A DNA stretch of 64,000 nt from Canna indica (Eukaryota > Streptophyta > Magnoliopsida > Zingiberales > Cannaceae), in assembly GCA_034359265.1 (NCBI GenBank), contig CP136891.1, forward strand, positions 44,756,001-44,820,000. The letters run 5' to 3'. The notes below the pieces were generated by a model. It was not told where the DNA came from. It worked only from the letters and a program-made list of their open reading frames with translations, and searched no databases. How positions within the stretch are numbered: the first letter of the stretch is position 1; every line of letters begins with the position of its first letter. Shown in pieces: positions 54,043 through 64,000 of this stretch. Both the position numbers and the translations under genes were made by a program.

Positions 54043-55165
54043 CTCAAGGAATGCTTGTCGTCAGCACCAGTATTGGTCGTACCTTCAGAGTTCGTATCCA
54101 AGTATTTTGTCTGTCAGCAAGTGAAGGCCGAACACCTGAAACCTGCAGGGCTGCTTCAGAACCTCGAGGTGCACGAGTTGAAGTGAGAGAAGATCATGAT
54201 GGACCTAGTGACCGGGCTGCCAAAGACAAGAGGAGGGTTTGATTCTATTTGGGTGGTAGTGGATCGGTTGACTAAAACCGCGCACTTCATCCTAGTCAAA
54301 ATGACCTTTTCTGCTGAGCAGTACGCTAGACTATTTTTAGACAGGATTGTGGCATACCATGGTACCCTAATGATGATCACATCAGATTGAGGTACCCAGT
54401 TCATAGCCCAATTTTGGCAGTCCTTCCAGGAGACCTTGGGTACTCAGGTGTGGTTCAGCACAACCTTCCATCCGCAAACGGATGGACAATCAGAGAGAAC
54501 CATCCAAACCTTGAAAGATATGCTGAGGGTGTGTGTTTTGGACCTAGCTGGCGGTTGGGAGAAATACCTATCGTTGATAGAATTTGCCTACAACAATAGC
54601 TATCAGAGTAGCATTGGTATGGCCCCTTTCGAGGCCTTTTATGGGCGGAGATGCAGATCACCAGTGGCCTGGTTTGAGGCGGGAGAGGCACTCATGGTAG
54701 GCCTTGATCTGGTTGAGGAGGCGGTAGAGAAGGTGAAAATGATAAAAGAAAGATTATTGGCGGCTCAGAGTCGCCAGAAGATGTATGCTGATAAGAAGGC
54801 CAGAGAATTGGAGTTCATAGAGGGCGACCTAGTGTTCCTGAAGATCTCCCCCATGAAAGGGGTGATTCGGTTTGGGAAGAAAGGGAAGTTGAGCCCTAGA
54901 TTCATTAGGCCATGTTCCATTCTCAGGCGGAGGGGCGCTGTGACCAATGAGCTGGCCTTGCCCCCCAGCATAAGCAAAGTTCACCCAATTTTTCATGTGC
55001 CGATGCTCAGGCGATATGTGAGAGACAAGTCACATGTAATTGAACCTTTTGTGGTTGAGGTGGATTCAGCAGTCTCGTATGAGGAGAGACCGGTAGAAGT
55101 TCTTGACCGTCAGATCAGAAAGTTAAGGTCCAAAGAAATCCCTTTTGTGAAAGCCAGGTGGATTG
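54043..55165 (+). pseudogene. pol: element C integrase, fused to RT by deletion
   Basis: At about 54092 the sequence passes from the RT/RNase H link (APVLVVPS) directly to EFVSKYFVCQQVKAEHLKP of the integrase zinc region, so all of RNase H is missing. The core has MDLVTGLPK, then SD-stop-GTQF (TGA 54388-54390) and HPQTDGQSERTIQTL with the catalytic glutamate kept, unlike A and B. The C-terminus (54436-55179 frame) reaches FVKARW and is then cut by a deletion that joins it to the LTR at 55166, removing the chromodomain-like tail. Confidence 0.9.
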
Positions 55166-57146
55166 TATGTGTTGGTTGACTCAAGTTGGATTGAGATCGG
55201 GTTCACGGATCGAGTCGAGGCTCAATCTGGGTTTAGAAGGAGTCGAATGAGGGGGTTTAAGTGAAGAGGGGAATTATTGTCAAAAAAAAGGAAATAAACC
55301 CCTCATCCCAAGCTGCCGTGCGGCTCAAGACAATTTGAGCTGCACGCAGCCCGTGGTGAGGAGGGGAGGAGAAGGGAAGCTTTGGGGCGGCACCGGATCT
55401 GCATCGTCGTCGAAGAAATCGAGATCGTCTTCATCCCATCCATCCTCTTCTCTAGTCAAGGTGAGTGGATTGAACCTGGTTATGTAGGGTAGGCGGGTAG
55501 CTGACCAAAGTTTTTGGGATTTGTCGATTTCTTAAGTATATATTTTTGTCGATTCACCGTAACTTCTTCTGAGATTTGATTCTAGTATATACGTATGTTG
55601 TTAATATGAAGTTTTCTCATACTTTTCTTGGTGATTAAATAGGGCCAGCCGCATAAAGGAAAAAGTGGCAAGGTCATGTCGAATTTTCTCCCAATTTCCT
55701 ATAGTGGCCGAACCCTCTCGGATCGAGTTCTTTTCATGGTTGATGGCTTGGTTCCCCTTGATCATGGCCGAAACTCCTTTCCTTCCACCCTGGTTAACCT
55801 CAGCCGAGCATGAGTAACCTAGGTTAGGTTCGGCCGAGTTGGTGTGAGGAGGAGAAAGTGGCTCGATTTGGTTCATGCTTACATGTAGAGTGTTAACTCA
55901 TTTGTTACGTTATAGATTGCTCACTCAATACATGGATTGTTAGTAGTGGTATTTGTGATTATCATGTTATAAGAAATGTTCTTGATAGTACACACATGGT
56001 TAGGATTTAGTATGGCATGTAAAAAATGGAATGTTTCAATTATTTCTAATGTTAATGCCCAATCTTTGCCATGATTATACTACGTGTTTCCTTGCTGGAA
56101 TTTACTGATTAAATGTGAGAATTTAATTATCTTATTGCTGAAATCATGCGATTATTTATGGTAGTGGCTGTAAAATAATTTCTTTATAATTTATGTCTTG
56201 TGACATATTTGTGCTCAGACATTTCTACGCTTGTGACATGTAGTTTACACTTAAGGAATGTGGCGAATGACGCTAGATGATTATAAGAAAACTATAGGGT
56301 GTTTAAATTGTTAGAAAAAACTTGAGTGTGGACAAGATAGGTTTCATACCTAGGGAACAATCAGCGACACTAGTGTGCGGTTCGTAGGGCCTGGAAAAAG
56401 AGGGTCGGATACGGGTGGATGCCCGGGGTTCAATTAAGGAAACTGTAGAACACTCTGATTGTATATTGTGATTGAGATGGTCTACTGAGGAGTGTTATTT
56501 GCCGAACGGCTGCCACATGACTCTTGTAAAGAGGGGATGCTTGGTATGGCCGAGCCCCCTTGCATATACATAGGCCTACAATGGCCGAATGACATAGAGT
56601 CTTGGTAAGGGCCAGGAGGACGATTTAATTACTTAGACGATTTGGCAAATTGGTTAGCTTAAATTCCTTATCTGTATCATACTGTTATATATGTTACCTT
56701 ATCGGGGATTTAAATGGAGATTCGGAAGAATCGCTCACTGAGTTCCTCGTAAACTCACGATTTATTATTTTGTTTTTGCAGAGCCCGACCACTGAGGTAC
56801 GGCCTGGTGGCATGGTGGTAGCTGGAGTGAAGGTGATGGCACAGATCTCGTAGCAGGCATCCATATAGTCGTAGTCGTGTTGTTTAGGTTGTTGGTCACG
56901 CATTGAGTGGTCTTTTGTAAAACATTTACTGTTTTTAAAACTTGAAATGTTTTAATTGAAAAGTTGAGTTATTTTCTTTAAACTTAAAAACTGTTTGAAT
57001 TTAATAAAGTTTGGTCGTCGTTTTATTTCATGATTCTATGTTGGTTTAGTGTTGATTCTTTATGTGATTGGTTAGTGCATGTGGTAGGCTTTGGGGTATT
57101 GACACATACCCTGGCCGGTCACGCGACCCTGAGTTGGGGTGTAACA
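55166..57146 (+). repeat. 3' LTR of element C, truncated
   Basis: Begins at a point matching about 48895 in the left LTR, so some 140 bp of the LTR start are gone. It also lacks about 280 bp matching 50215-50505. Keeps TATA-like AATAAA (55293), inverted repeat 55318-55345, donor 55461, acceptor 56780-56781 and the end GTGTAACA. Confidence 0.9.
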
Positions 57147-57189
57147 GCTACGGGGTACAAATTGTATTATGGTCGGTCACACATGATTT

Positions 57190-57316
57190 TCGAGTTTGAC
57201 AAAATGGAGCATTAGCCATGAGATTTTCAGCGACAGACTTTGTGACAGAATTTTTCATCACTGATACCCTTTAGTGACAAATTTTTCCATCACTGATGTC
57301 TGTTTTCCTTTTGGTG
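57190..57316. mobile_element. probable right end of the CACTA-like element split by B and C
   Basis: GTGACAGAATTTTTCATCACTG-type words resemble the left part at 31973. The final GTTTTCCTTTTGGTG matches 11 of 15 bases of the complement of the left terminus. LINE sequence resumes after it. Confidence 0.5.
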
Positions 57317-59180
57317 ATATCTAAGACCGCAGTAGTCTCGATTGTTATATGTCGGTGAGTGAAACAATGTGGACTTGCAAGAAGCTAGAATTGAACGTCT
57401 GTATGATCATTGTTGATTTTGAGAAGGCTCTTGATTCTCTCAATTGGGATTTCCTTTCTAATATGCTCGAGACCGGAGGATTCTCCCCGATGATCTGAAT
57501 TTGGATCAGATGTCTGCTAAGTACCGCTAAATCTTTATGCTCCTTAACAGTTCCGTAGGGACACCTTTCAAGCATAAAGGGGGACTCAAGCAAGGTTACC
57601 CCCTATCCCTATCTTCTTCAACCTAGTAGTAAATACCTTATCTAAGTTAATCACCATAGCTGCGACCCAAGGGAAGATTACAGGAGCTCTACACAATATC
57701 CAGAACTTGGGTGAAGGGATTACCCACATCTTTTATGCTGATGATCTTGTGCTATTTTGCAAGGCTTCCGAAAACAAGCTCAAACATCTGAGGTTTCTCT
57801 TGAAATGCTTTGAATTGGCCTCCGGACTGAAGTTGAATCCAACAAAGAGCAAGGTACTTCACACATTTGGAGAAGGTGATGCGACTAATACAGCAGCCAT
57901 TGCTCTAGGATGCTTTGCCGCCAGCCTACCGATTGGTTATTTGGGCCTCCCCTTCGACAGCTTGTTGAGCTCATGGAAAGTCATTCTTCTTTCAAGAGTC
58001 GGACGATTCACTCTCATTAACAATGTTCTCTCAAGTCAAACCTCATACATCTTATCCATCTTCAAAGCACCATCACGGGTCATCCAACATGTCGATAAGT
58101 GAAGGAGGATGTTCTTCTGTGTCGAAAAAAGAACATAGGATCTGTGGGGGATAGCCTTGGTGTGCTGGGACTCGCTAACAAGACCAAAAGCTGAGGGAGG
58201 ACTTGGTCTCTTAAATTTTGTAACACATAATCAAGCAAGATCAGGAAAATGGGCTTGGAATCTGTTACAAGAACACGACATCATTTGGACCAAAATTATC
58301 TCAACACTTATCCAAACCTATTGCGCCTGGTGCATAGAATACACCTTCCTCTATAACCAATCTGGCGAAACATCGCCAAACTACACAACATCTTGAGTGT
58401 CTCTCTCCTCCATCTTATTGGCTATGGGAACCATACCTATTTGTGGCATGACCCTTGTGTGGGTGGATGCTTATCCTAACCTATTTCCTTCACCTTGGAT
58501 CCTTTGATAATCAACGTTTAAGCAAAGGATTGATCTGACGATGGAGATGTATGTCCTTGGATGGAAGATCTCCTTCACTAGTTACGTCCCCAAATCTAAT
58601 ATTGCACGTCTGGCAAACGAATTGGAACCTTACTTGTCTTCGTCATGTGGGGATAAAATACTTTGGAAGTGGACTAGCCATGGAAGATTCTCCATCAGCT
58701 TACTCTATGAATTGGCTTGCTCTCAAGTACATGCTAAAACCAAGGACAGGCAATTGGCTAGGCATCTACAAGTTTCACCAATGTGCCTCCTCTACTAGAG
58801 AGACAATGAGGATCATGGTCACTCTTCCAAAACTGATCCTACACCAATGTTGGCTGGGTAATGCTTTTGGAAATTTGCGACATCCCAGTATTCCTTCTAG
58901 ACATCAAACCAAGGATCCTAGGAAATAGAGGGTTCTCGAAGCGAAAGTTGCACTTGTTCGACCTAATTATGACATGGAGATAGAAAATTTGGTAGGAAAG
59001 GAATGTTAGATTTTTTGACAACACCTCACGTTCTCATGTGGAACGCGTCTTTTAGGCCAACCCTTTGTTGAATATATGTGCAACTGTTACGAATAGATTC
59101 CCACTTCTTCTATCCTCCCTATTTCTTATATTTCTCAATTCTCTTTGATTAGTACAAGTTTCTTTTTTCTCAAAAAAAAT
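57317..59180 (+). pseudogene. LINE reverse transcriptase and 3' end, downstream part
   Basis: Continues the LINE from 31972. VDFEKALDSLNWDF and the QG-containing block are in different frames. The catalytic FYADDLVLF stands near 57727-57755 in the frame 57707-58102, followed by GLKLNPTKSK, GYLGLPF and LSRVGRFTLINNVL. Then come PKAEGGLGLLN (58157-58396) and the zinc-binding RVT domain DKILWKWTSHGRFSI (58541-58798). Near 58985 ERNVRFFDNTS marks the typical C-terminus. An A run at 59171-59179 is probably the 3' tail. At least six frame breaks; inactive. Confidence 0.85.
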
Positions 59181-59590
59181 TGTATAGATTTAACCTCAAG
59201 AGAAATTGTTTATCCATATGATGTCTTGTGATGATTTAATGATAGGAAGAACTTCTTTGATGTCTTGCTGATACTAGTATATATATTGTATGCATTATCC
59301 ATCTCTACTTTTGCACTATGATCTGGCCTCAACCTATGTTCAATTAAACATATTGAGGCAAGCAATCATCAATCTCTTAATTTGCATACTTTTATGGATG
59401 GGCTCATAATCCTATTTATCAATGTCCACAACTTCTATTGACATTCATGATATAGAACCAAGTCTAGAGTTGATGTTTAATTATGAGATGTGAGTAAAAC
59501 TCCTACGATACATGTCTGAATCAAACTACTATCACTACAACATTTTTTATTTGTTGGAACTGTTGAAAATGAGAAAATAATGGAATGAGG
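59181..59590. other. spacer between the LINE and the organelle-like block
   Basis: AT-rich, no gene. Contains a 23-base sequence (59282-59304) that is the exact complement of 29115-29137. Confidence 0.5.
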
Positions 59591-59599
59591 AGGTAGATC

Positions 59600-59935
59600 A
59601 AAGAATACCTCGTTGTCCTTTTTCGGAGGAACAAGAATTGGTCAAAAAAGCCCCGATCCTAATTGAGAATCATTGATACAACTCGCCATTTCTTCCATGA
59701 TCTCATCAACTAGTGGATTGGTCTTTTTAAGGAGGGAATGACCTTTTTTACGAAGGGGAGATCCCATAAAATGCCAAGCGTTTCGTAAACAAATCAGTGT
59801 CTTGTCTGAATCGAGAATAGCAATTCCATTTCTTGAACCAAAAATATAGACTTTGAAATGGTGAGCAGCTGCTCGACGGCCGATATGTGCATTCGTGCGC
59901 AGTACTTTTTTACAAACAATAGAATGGATTGTCAT
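59600..59935 (-). pseudogene. rps2: mitochondrial ribosomal protein S2 gene copy, frameshifted
   Basis: ATG at 59933-59935 opens a frame with MTIHSIVCKKVLRTNAHIGR, HFKVYIFGSRNGIAILDSDKT and NPLVDEIMEEMAS, matching the conserved N-terminal part of plant mitochondrial S2, a small-subunit protein. After CINDSQ an indel shifts the frame: the expected RIGAFLTNSC continues in the next frame while the original one stops at 59642. The C-terminal extension usual in plant mitochondria is missing. Inside the nucleus, without a targeting sequence, it is most likely a dead NUMT copy. Confidence 0.85.
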
Positions 59936-60127
59936 TTTTTTGTTTTTTCCTTTCTCGACTCATCACGTCACGCTACTTCCTTCCTTTCCATCAGTCGTCC
60001 CTCAACTCTAATCGAGTCACTAAGGTCCCTCTACTGAATCTTCAAAAAGAAAAGTCATTCCATTCATTATTTGATATGTACTAGCACATGCGTCTTTTGT
60101 AATAGGTGTCACCCGTTCCATACGTTT

Positions 60128-60460
60128 CTAGTTCTCAGATGTTAAGTCAATGACATTTGCGATGAACTGAAAGGGGCATTTAGCATCCCTAGCAAAGACC
60201 ACAGTATTATATCTCATCTCATTATTGTTTTCTTTAAACCAGGTGAATGAGTCATCGATTGTCTCAAAAGACTTGTAAAGAAAGGCAGTTGCACAAGAAA
60301 TGATATGATTGTACTTATTATCCATCTCATTAGTTTGAGTGTTTTCATGAGATTTGCTATCAGCAAAGATAATCAGGCTTCGTGCGAGATCACGCTCGTG
60401 GAAATGTAATACACCACAGCGGTAGATTCGACTTCGGAAGTCCAGAAAGGCTGGCTTCAA
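60128..60460 (-). CDS. hypothetical 110-residue frame, perhaps FAR1-like transposase debris
   Basis: Not recognised with confidence. The stretch DNKYNHIISCATAFLYKSFE then SFTWF vaguely resembles the MULE/FAR1 transposase pattern NKYN...CAFL...SFxWLF with a deletion. No catalytic motif can be named. It could also be an arbitrary mitochondrial frame. Confidence 0.25.
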   Translation of the reverse strand: MKPAFLDFRSRIYRCGVLHFHERDLARSLIIFADSKSHENTQTNEMDNKYNHIISCATAFLYKSFETIDDSFTWFKENNNEMRYNTVVFARDAKCPFQFIANVIDLTSEN

Positions 60461-60469
60461 AGAGTTAGT

Positions 60470-61360
60470 GGGAAGGCTTCCTTTTTCTTCCTATCGATGC
60501 AGTTGAGAATCGAAAGCAGGACTCAAAAAAGAAGCAGTCAAGAACAAAAAACTCCCCGTCGGTAATAGGAAGAAAAAGGAAGCGAAGGTAGTAGGTCAGT
60601 CAGTTGTAGACCTGGCCAGGCTATGAAAGAGCTGTCAGCTGCTTAGACGGTTTCGGAGACTTCAGCGGCATTTGATGCAATGGCTGCTTCGCGCTTTACT
60701 CGTTCACTGTTGCGTAGTGTTCTTTGCGTGCTCTCTCTTACTAGCTAGCTTGCTTTGTTCTAAACCATACTTTTCTTTTCCTTCCCCTGACAGTTGATGA
60801 AAAAAACGATTTGAGGATTGACTCGTCAGGTAGAAAAAGAAGGAAAGGAATTCCGGCGAAATAGAAGATCTACGTCACCAAATTTATCAAACTAGAAGCA
60901 ACAAACAACCCCTATTCTTGAAGTGAACTCTACCCGCCTATGCCAATGGTACCCTTAAGAGCTTTAACCACCGATGAAAGTGCCAGCCAGTCCTTCTTCC
61001 AGCCACTCATCAAACTGGAGATACTCAAGCTCTTGCGTGCCAGTACTCGGAGTTCTCGGGGTAGAATTGTCTCTTCTTGCCCTCCCTTCCACCTAGGGTA
61101 GGATAACCAAGCATGCTTTGCTTTGTTAGTTCCACCGACAAGGTTTTCCAACTTCAATCACCCCATATGGTCTTGTTTAACCAAATGATGGCGAACCAAG
61201 TCACGAAAGAGTGTGTACTAAGTGCCCGTCCTTGACCTTCTTCCCGCACTCGTTAACACCGTAACACCCGTTCAGAGCCTAAAAGCTTTGTCACTCAAAG
61301 TCACCTACTCGTTCCCTTGGTATATTATATAAAGGCCTTCCCTGTCAGAAAAGAGGTAAG
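60470..61360. other. mitochondrial-like spacer DNA
   Basis: Purine-rich blocks (GAAGAAAAAGGAAGCGAAG) of the kind common in plant mitochondrial intergenic DNA. A 75-codon frame at 60930-61157 (minus) has no recognised motif. No tRNA cloverleaf could be assembled by eye. Confidence 0.4.
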
Positions 61361-61364
61361 CTAG

Positions 61365-61590
61365 TGTTAGGATATGGGATTCTTTGTGACTTTAGGAACA
61401 TATAAGACATCAAGAAGAACTATTGTGCCAGCACATGCATTTTGAATAGCTACTGTACCCTCTGAATTGACAATGGAGAATTGTAACCCGAATAAAAAAA
61501 ACTCATACAAGAGTATGGAGCAAATGAAACAAAGGCATTGGGATCCCCTGTTATTTGGTTACTTGCTGCTGTATCATAGTACTTATTTTG
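61365..61590 (-). pseudogene. copia protease fragment
   Basis: On the minus strand, pieces read YYDTAASNQITGDPNAFVSF (the D-[TS]-[GA]-A-S active-site region of copia protease) and, after a frame change, SEGTVAIQNA and VLYVPKVTKNPIS, the well-known end of that domain. Only about 70 residues are present. Confidence 0.75.
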
Positions 61591-61683
61591 ATTTACCAGA
61601 CATTTGAGTTTGAAGAGGCAGATTAGGGACCGGTAAAAGCAGGATTCAATCTAAATGAACAATGTTGAGCTCTATGTCCTTGC

Positions 61684-62190
61684 TTAATCAAAAATGAACA
61701 AGTAGTAGTGGTCATACCTCTTCCCATGAGAACCTTTAGACTTGTCATCTAGGAACTTGTTCGGAAATACCGTAATGAAAGGAACATAGGAGTTTGTCGC
61801 TAGGTATTTGACCAAATAGGATCGTCCAGTTCCTATAGAACCTATCACTAAAATACCCCTAGAAGGGGATAGGGCTAAGCGGAGCGAAAAGAATTTTCCA
61901 TGAGATAGTAAATGCAAACTATTAGCCCCACACGAGCACGAGGTTTGTGAATAAGTGATTGTCTAATAATGAGCAAAGAATATCCGTCTTTTTGCTAATG
62001 CTAAACAGGATCCATTGAACCCAACATTCATTAGAGACTTTTGATGAATATCAACTAAGTCTCGTAAGTCAATTGATCCCGGTTGTTCAATCATTTGATA
62101 ACCAGTTGTAGGGATCATACCATAACTATTACCTATATGCTTATCATTCGCTCGGGGCCTTGCTACACTTTTCTCGTAGAATAACCGCAT
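61684..62190 (-). pseudogene. ycf2: plastid ycf2 fragment
   Basis: Two minus-strand frames (61963-62190 and 61684-61917) carry [19 protein letters not shown] and then [20 protein letters not shown] with [14 protein letters not shown], the AAA-type ATPase segment of Ycf2. GxxGTGRS is the Walker A loop. A stop and shift near 61960 separate them. Ycf2 is a protein of about 2,000 residues, part of the chloroplast import motor; under a tenth is here, flanked by mitochondrial-like DNA. Confidence 0.9.
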
Positions 62191-62199
62191 CTCAAAATA

Positions 62200-63735
62200 T
62201 GTGAGGGGGCATGAAAAAACAAAACCAAAATCTTCTTCATTGAAAATTGTTCCAATTCCACTCTAGTAGTAGATAGCTACCTGAATTCTTCGAATGAGGA
62301 GGTCTGTCTTTTTTTTATATGCAAAAAGAGAGAGTACATAGTGCAGCAAAGCTCAACAACATATGAAAGCAAAGGCGCTTGCAGTTGTGCTCAAGTTTGC
62401 TAGGGCAATTCTAAGAGGAAGGCAAGCGGTCTCAGCCAATCATCGGTCGGCCTACTCTGAACTTGCTTATTCCTATCTAACACTTTCTTCTCTCTATTCC
62501 TTTCTAAGAGTTAGTTACAGGTCCGACTACCAAACTCTGTTTGCTCAATGAAAAAAGGTAGTCTACCCGCATCACATTCTTAAAGAAGATATCATGATGC
62601 TACTTTTTGAAAGCCTTTAGCCGAATAAAGTGAGAACTCGAATCCAGCAATCCCTTTCAACCACAAGGCTTGTGGTTGAAAGACCTATATCCAGAAAGGG
62701 AATCTTTGAATGCAGATACCAAAAACCCATTTGAAAAGTTCCGCCCCTCCCCCTTCTCTAAGAAAGCAGAAATTGGTGTTAGGGCTGGATGAGTTACCTG
62801 CTAGATACCTTGACAGGCAATCGTGCTACTCGCTCTATCGCTCTTGGGTCCGCTATTTATGCGAAGCTACTCGTCTCTATTATAAACATATAATCTTTAT
62901 TGTAGCTCGTTGCAAACTTCCACTAGACTATCCTATCAGGGAGCGTAGGCTAAATTCCAAGAGAGCTGGGTTGAGTTGACTTTCGAACAAGAAAAATAAC
63001 TAGCACCGAGCGTATTAACTAATGGCTGGCGTGCTAAATGACTATATTCAAGGCTTCAATGAATATGGAAAGTCTGATTGGAATCCGAATTTCACTGGCA
63101 AAGGCATCAGAAGAAGAGCAGGAAAGGGTCCTAGGAAGGGAAAATAGCAGTGCTGTCCTTTTCAGGGGATGGCATAGGTCTTTGAAATCAATAGGCCTGT
63201 CAAATATTTTCGCTAAAGAGTTCTCTATTGCAATGTTGTTTTTCGGGTCGCTGTCTTTTGACAAGATAGGTTTCGTTTGGAAAAAGGGAGCTCCTTCGGA
63301 CCCTTAGATAATCAAATCAAGTTTCAAGCCGGTCAAAGGAAAAAGGCTTCAATCAAGATGAATGTCGACCTGGTAAATCACCTCACTTTGTATAGCTGAA
63401 AGTTGCCAAATCGGTTGAAACAAATGCTGGAAAATGAGCTTCAAAGCCCACTTTCAAGAGTTAGAAGAAGCGCAGATGGCACCAGTCCTAATTGATTGTT
63501 TTGAAGTGTTGGGCTTCTACCTACTAATGAGTACAGATATGAGGTCTTAGTATAGGATTATAGTCCTAGTATTAGAAAAAGAATTCACCCAGTCCCTTAG
63601 TGAATGAAGCTCAGGTGCCATTGTCTGTGTCTTAGCTCCTGATTCTAGCTCAATGCAATGATCCACCTCTCTCCTAGGTGGAAGTCTCTTTGTTCGGTGG
63701 CATAACATCTTTTCACTTTTAAAGGACTTCTGCTA
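62200..63735. other. mitochondrial-like spacer with unrecognised frames
   Basis: Frames of 62 to 89 codons at 62363-62551, 62710-62979 and 63038-63307 (plus) have no motif I know. A hairpin-like TCAACCACAAGGCTTGTGGTTGA lies at about 62658-62680. Confidence 0.4.
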
Positions 63736-63993
63736 TTAAAGAAAGTCGTCCTGACTTGACCCATTTTCTTCATCTCCAACTAGCGCAGCTACAAAGCTTT
63801 TTTCGCCCTTCTTGACTCCCTTTACAAGCTGCAAGGCGGATAAAGTGGGCACACTAGTCTTCACATTGACAGTTGGGATCATGTATGGTCTTCCTTCATC
63901 CATGATCCTAAGGTGCCAAAGTATGGCATAGAGACGGCTTGGTTCGAAGAACTCTATCCCTAAGACGACGTTGAAATCATATAGAGGCACCAC
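63736..63993 (-). pseudogene. Ty3/gypsy protease fragment
   Basis: Reads YDFNVVLGIEFF, IMDEGRPYMIP, and LSALQLVKGVKKGEKSFVAAL, matching the region after the protease active site in a gypsy group different from elements A-C. The active-site DTGA part would lie beyond the window edge. Confidence 0.75.
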
Positions 63994-64000
63994 AGTTAAA

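Larger units (their letters stand above)
48755..57146 (+). mobile_element. Ty3/gypsy chromovirus element C (deleted)
   Basis: Bounded by GCTTC (48750-48754) and GCTAC (57147-57151), a target duplication with one change. Left LTR 48755-51112, primer site, gag, protease, RT, part of integrase, then a truncated right LTR. Two internal deletions removed RNase H with the integrase N-terminus, and the end of pol with the polypurine tract and LTR start. LTRs differ at about 6% of compared positions. Confidence 0.9.
59590..64000. other. organelle-derived block (probable NUMT, mosaic)
   Basis: Texture and content change to those of a plant mitochondrial genome: an rps2 gene, a plastid ycf2 piece and decayed copia and gypsy pieces in purine-rich spacer DNA. 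Angiosperm mitochondrial genomes often hold plastid and retrotransposon fragments, so the block may have come over in one transfer. The exact left border is unclear (just before 59600) and the right one lies outside the window. Confidence 0.65.

Noticed and set aside
59534..59550. CACTACAACATTTTTT as a CACTA terminus
   Set aside because: No subterminal repeats follow and no partner end was found; probably chance.
60930..61157. 75-codon minus-strand frame as a mitochondrial gene
   Set aside because: Matches no known plant mitochondrial protein that I can recall; kept only as spacer.
59590..64000. Window being part of an organelle genome
   Set aside because: The adjoining nested gypsy, CACTA, LINE and TRIM elements with target duplications are nuclear; only this block is organelle-like.

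Overview
This window is nuclear DNA of a flowering plant and is almost entirely a stack of nested transposable elements. It carries plant-type Ty3/gypsy chromoviruses, a Sirevirus-like copia element, CACTA DNA transposons, a LINE, TRIMs and a block of organelle-derived DNA. The organelle block holds a copy of mitochondrial rps2, a gene generally lost from core-eudicot mitochondria, so a monocot, magnoliid or other non-core-eudicot source is more likely; that is inference. I see no complete host protein-coding gene. Host-derived pieces are a terminal exon of a NOP56/NOP58-type nucleolar protein, the ectodomain plus membrane segment of a PERK-type receptor, a wall-associated-kinase ectodomain fragment, and two gene fragments (mitochondrial CPN60 and a universal-stress-protein gene) carried inside a CACTA element.

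Layout. 1-1504: host flank with the nucleolar-protein exon. 1505-24017: a Ty3/gypsy element (called A here, minus strand, target duplication ATAAC). Its left LTR holds a gag-only Sirevirus-like element (D, 1982-9838, duplication CTACC). Its gag-pol is split by a 4.0-kb CACTA element (15723-19758, duplication TCT) with captured gene fragments. 24023-29144: receptor-gene fragments, a CACTA right end, a hAT-like remnant, a rearranged TRIM array and a CACTA left end. 29145-31637: solo LTR of the element-C family. 31643-31972 and 57317-about 59180: two halves of one LINE. They are separated by a CACTA-like element (termini 31973 and 57316), itself filled by a second A-family gypsy element (B, plus strand, to 43056), a CACTA element with transposase-associated genes (43113-47287), an unresolved segment, and a third gypsy element (C, 48755-57146). 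From about 59590 to 64000: organelle-like DNA with rps2, a ycf2 piece, and copia and gypsy protease pieces.

How the parts work together. Elements A, B and C share one architecture: LTR, initiator-tRNA-Met-type primer site, gag with CCHC knuckle, protease, reverse transcriptase, RNase H, integrase, chromodomain-like tail, polypurine tract, LTR. All carry stops, frameshifts or deletions and look inactive. Their LTRs share three unusual non-coding features: an inverted repeat just downstream of the TATA box, a predicted 1.3-1.8-kb intron in the leader, and (A and B only) an array of 8-10 short hairpins whose arms change in complementary pairs.

The strongest candidates for something not routinely described are that co-varying hairpin array inside a predicted LTR intron, the double gene capture in the CACTA element, and the long stem-loop ahead of the transposase-associated gene in the second CACTA element. 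Calls rest on reading the sequence and remembered family motifs; no database search or folding program was run.
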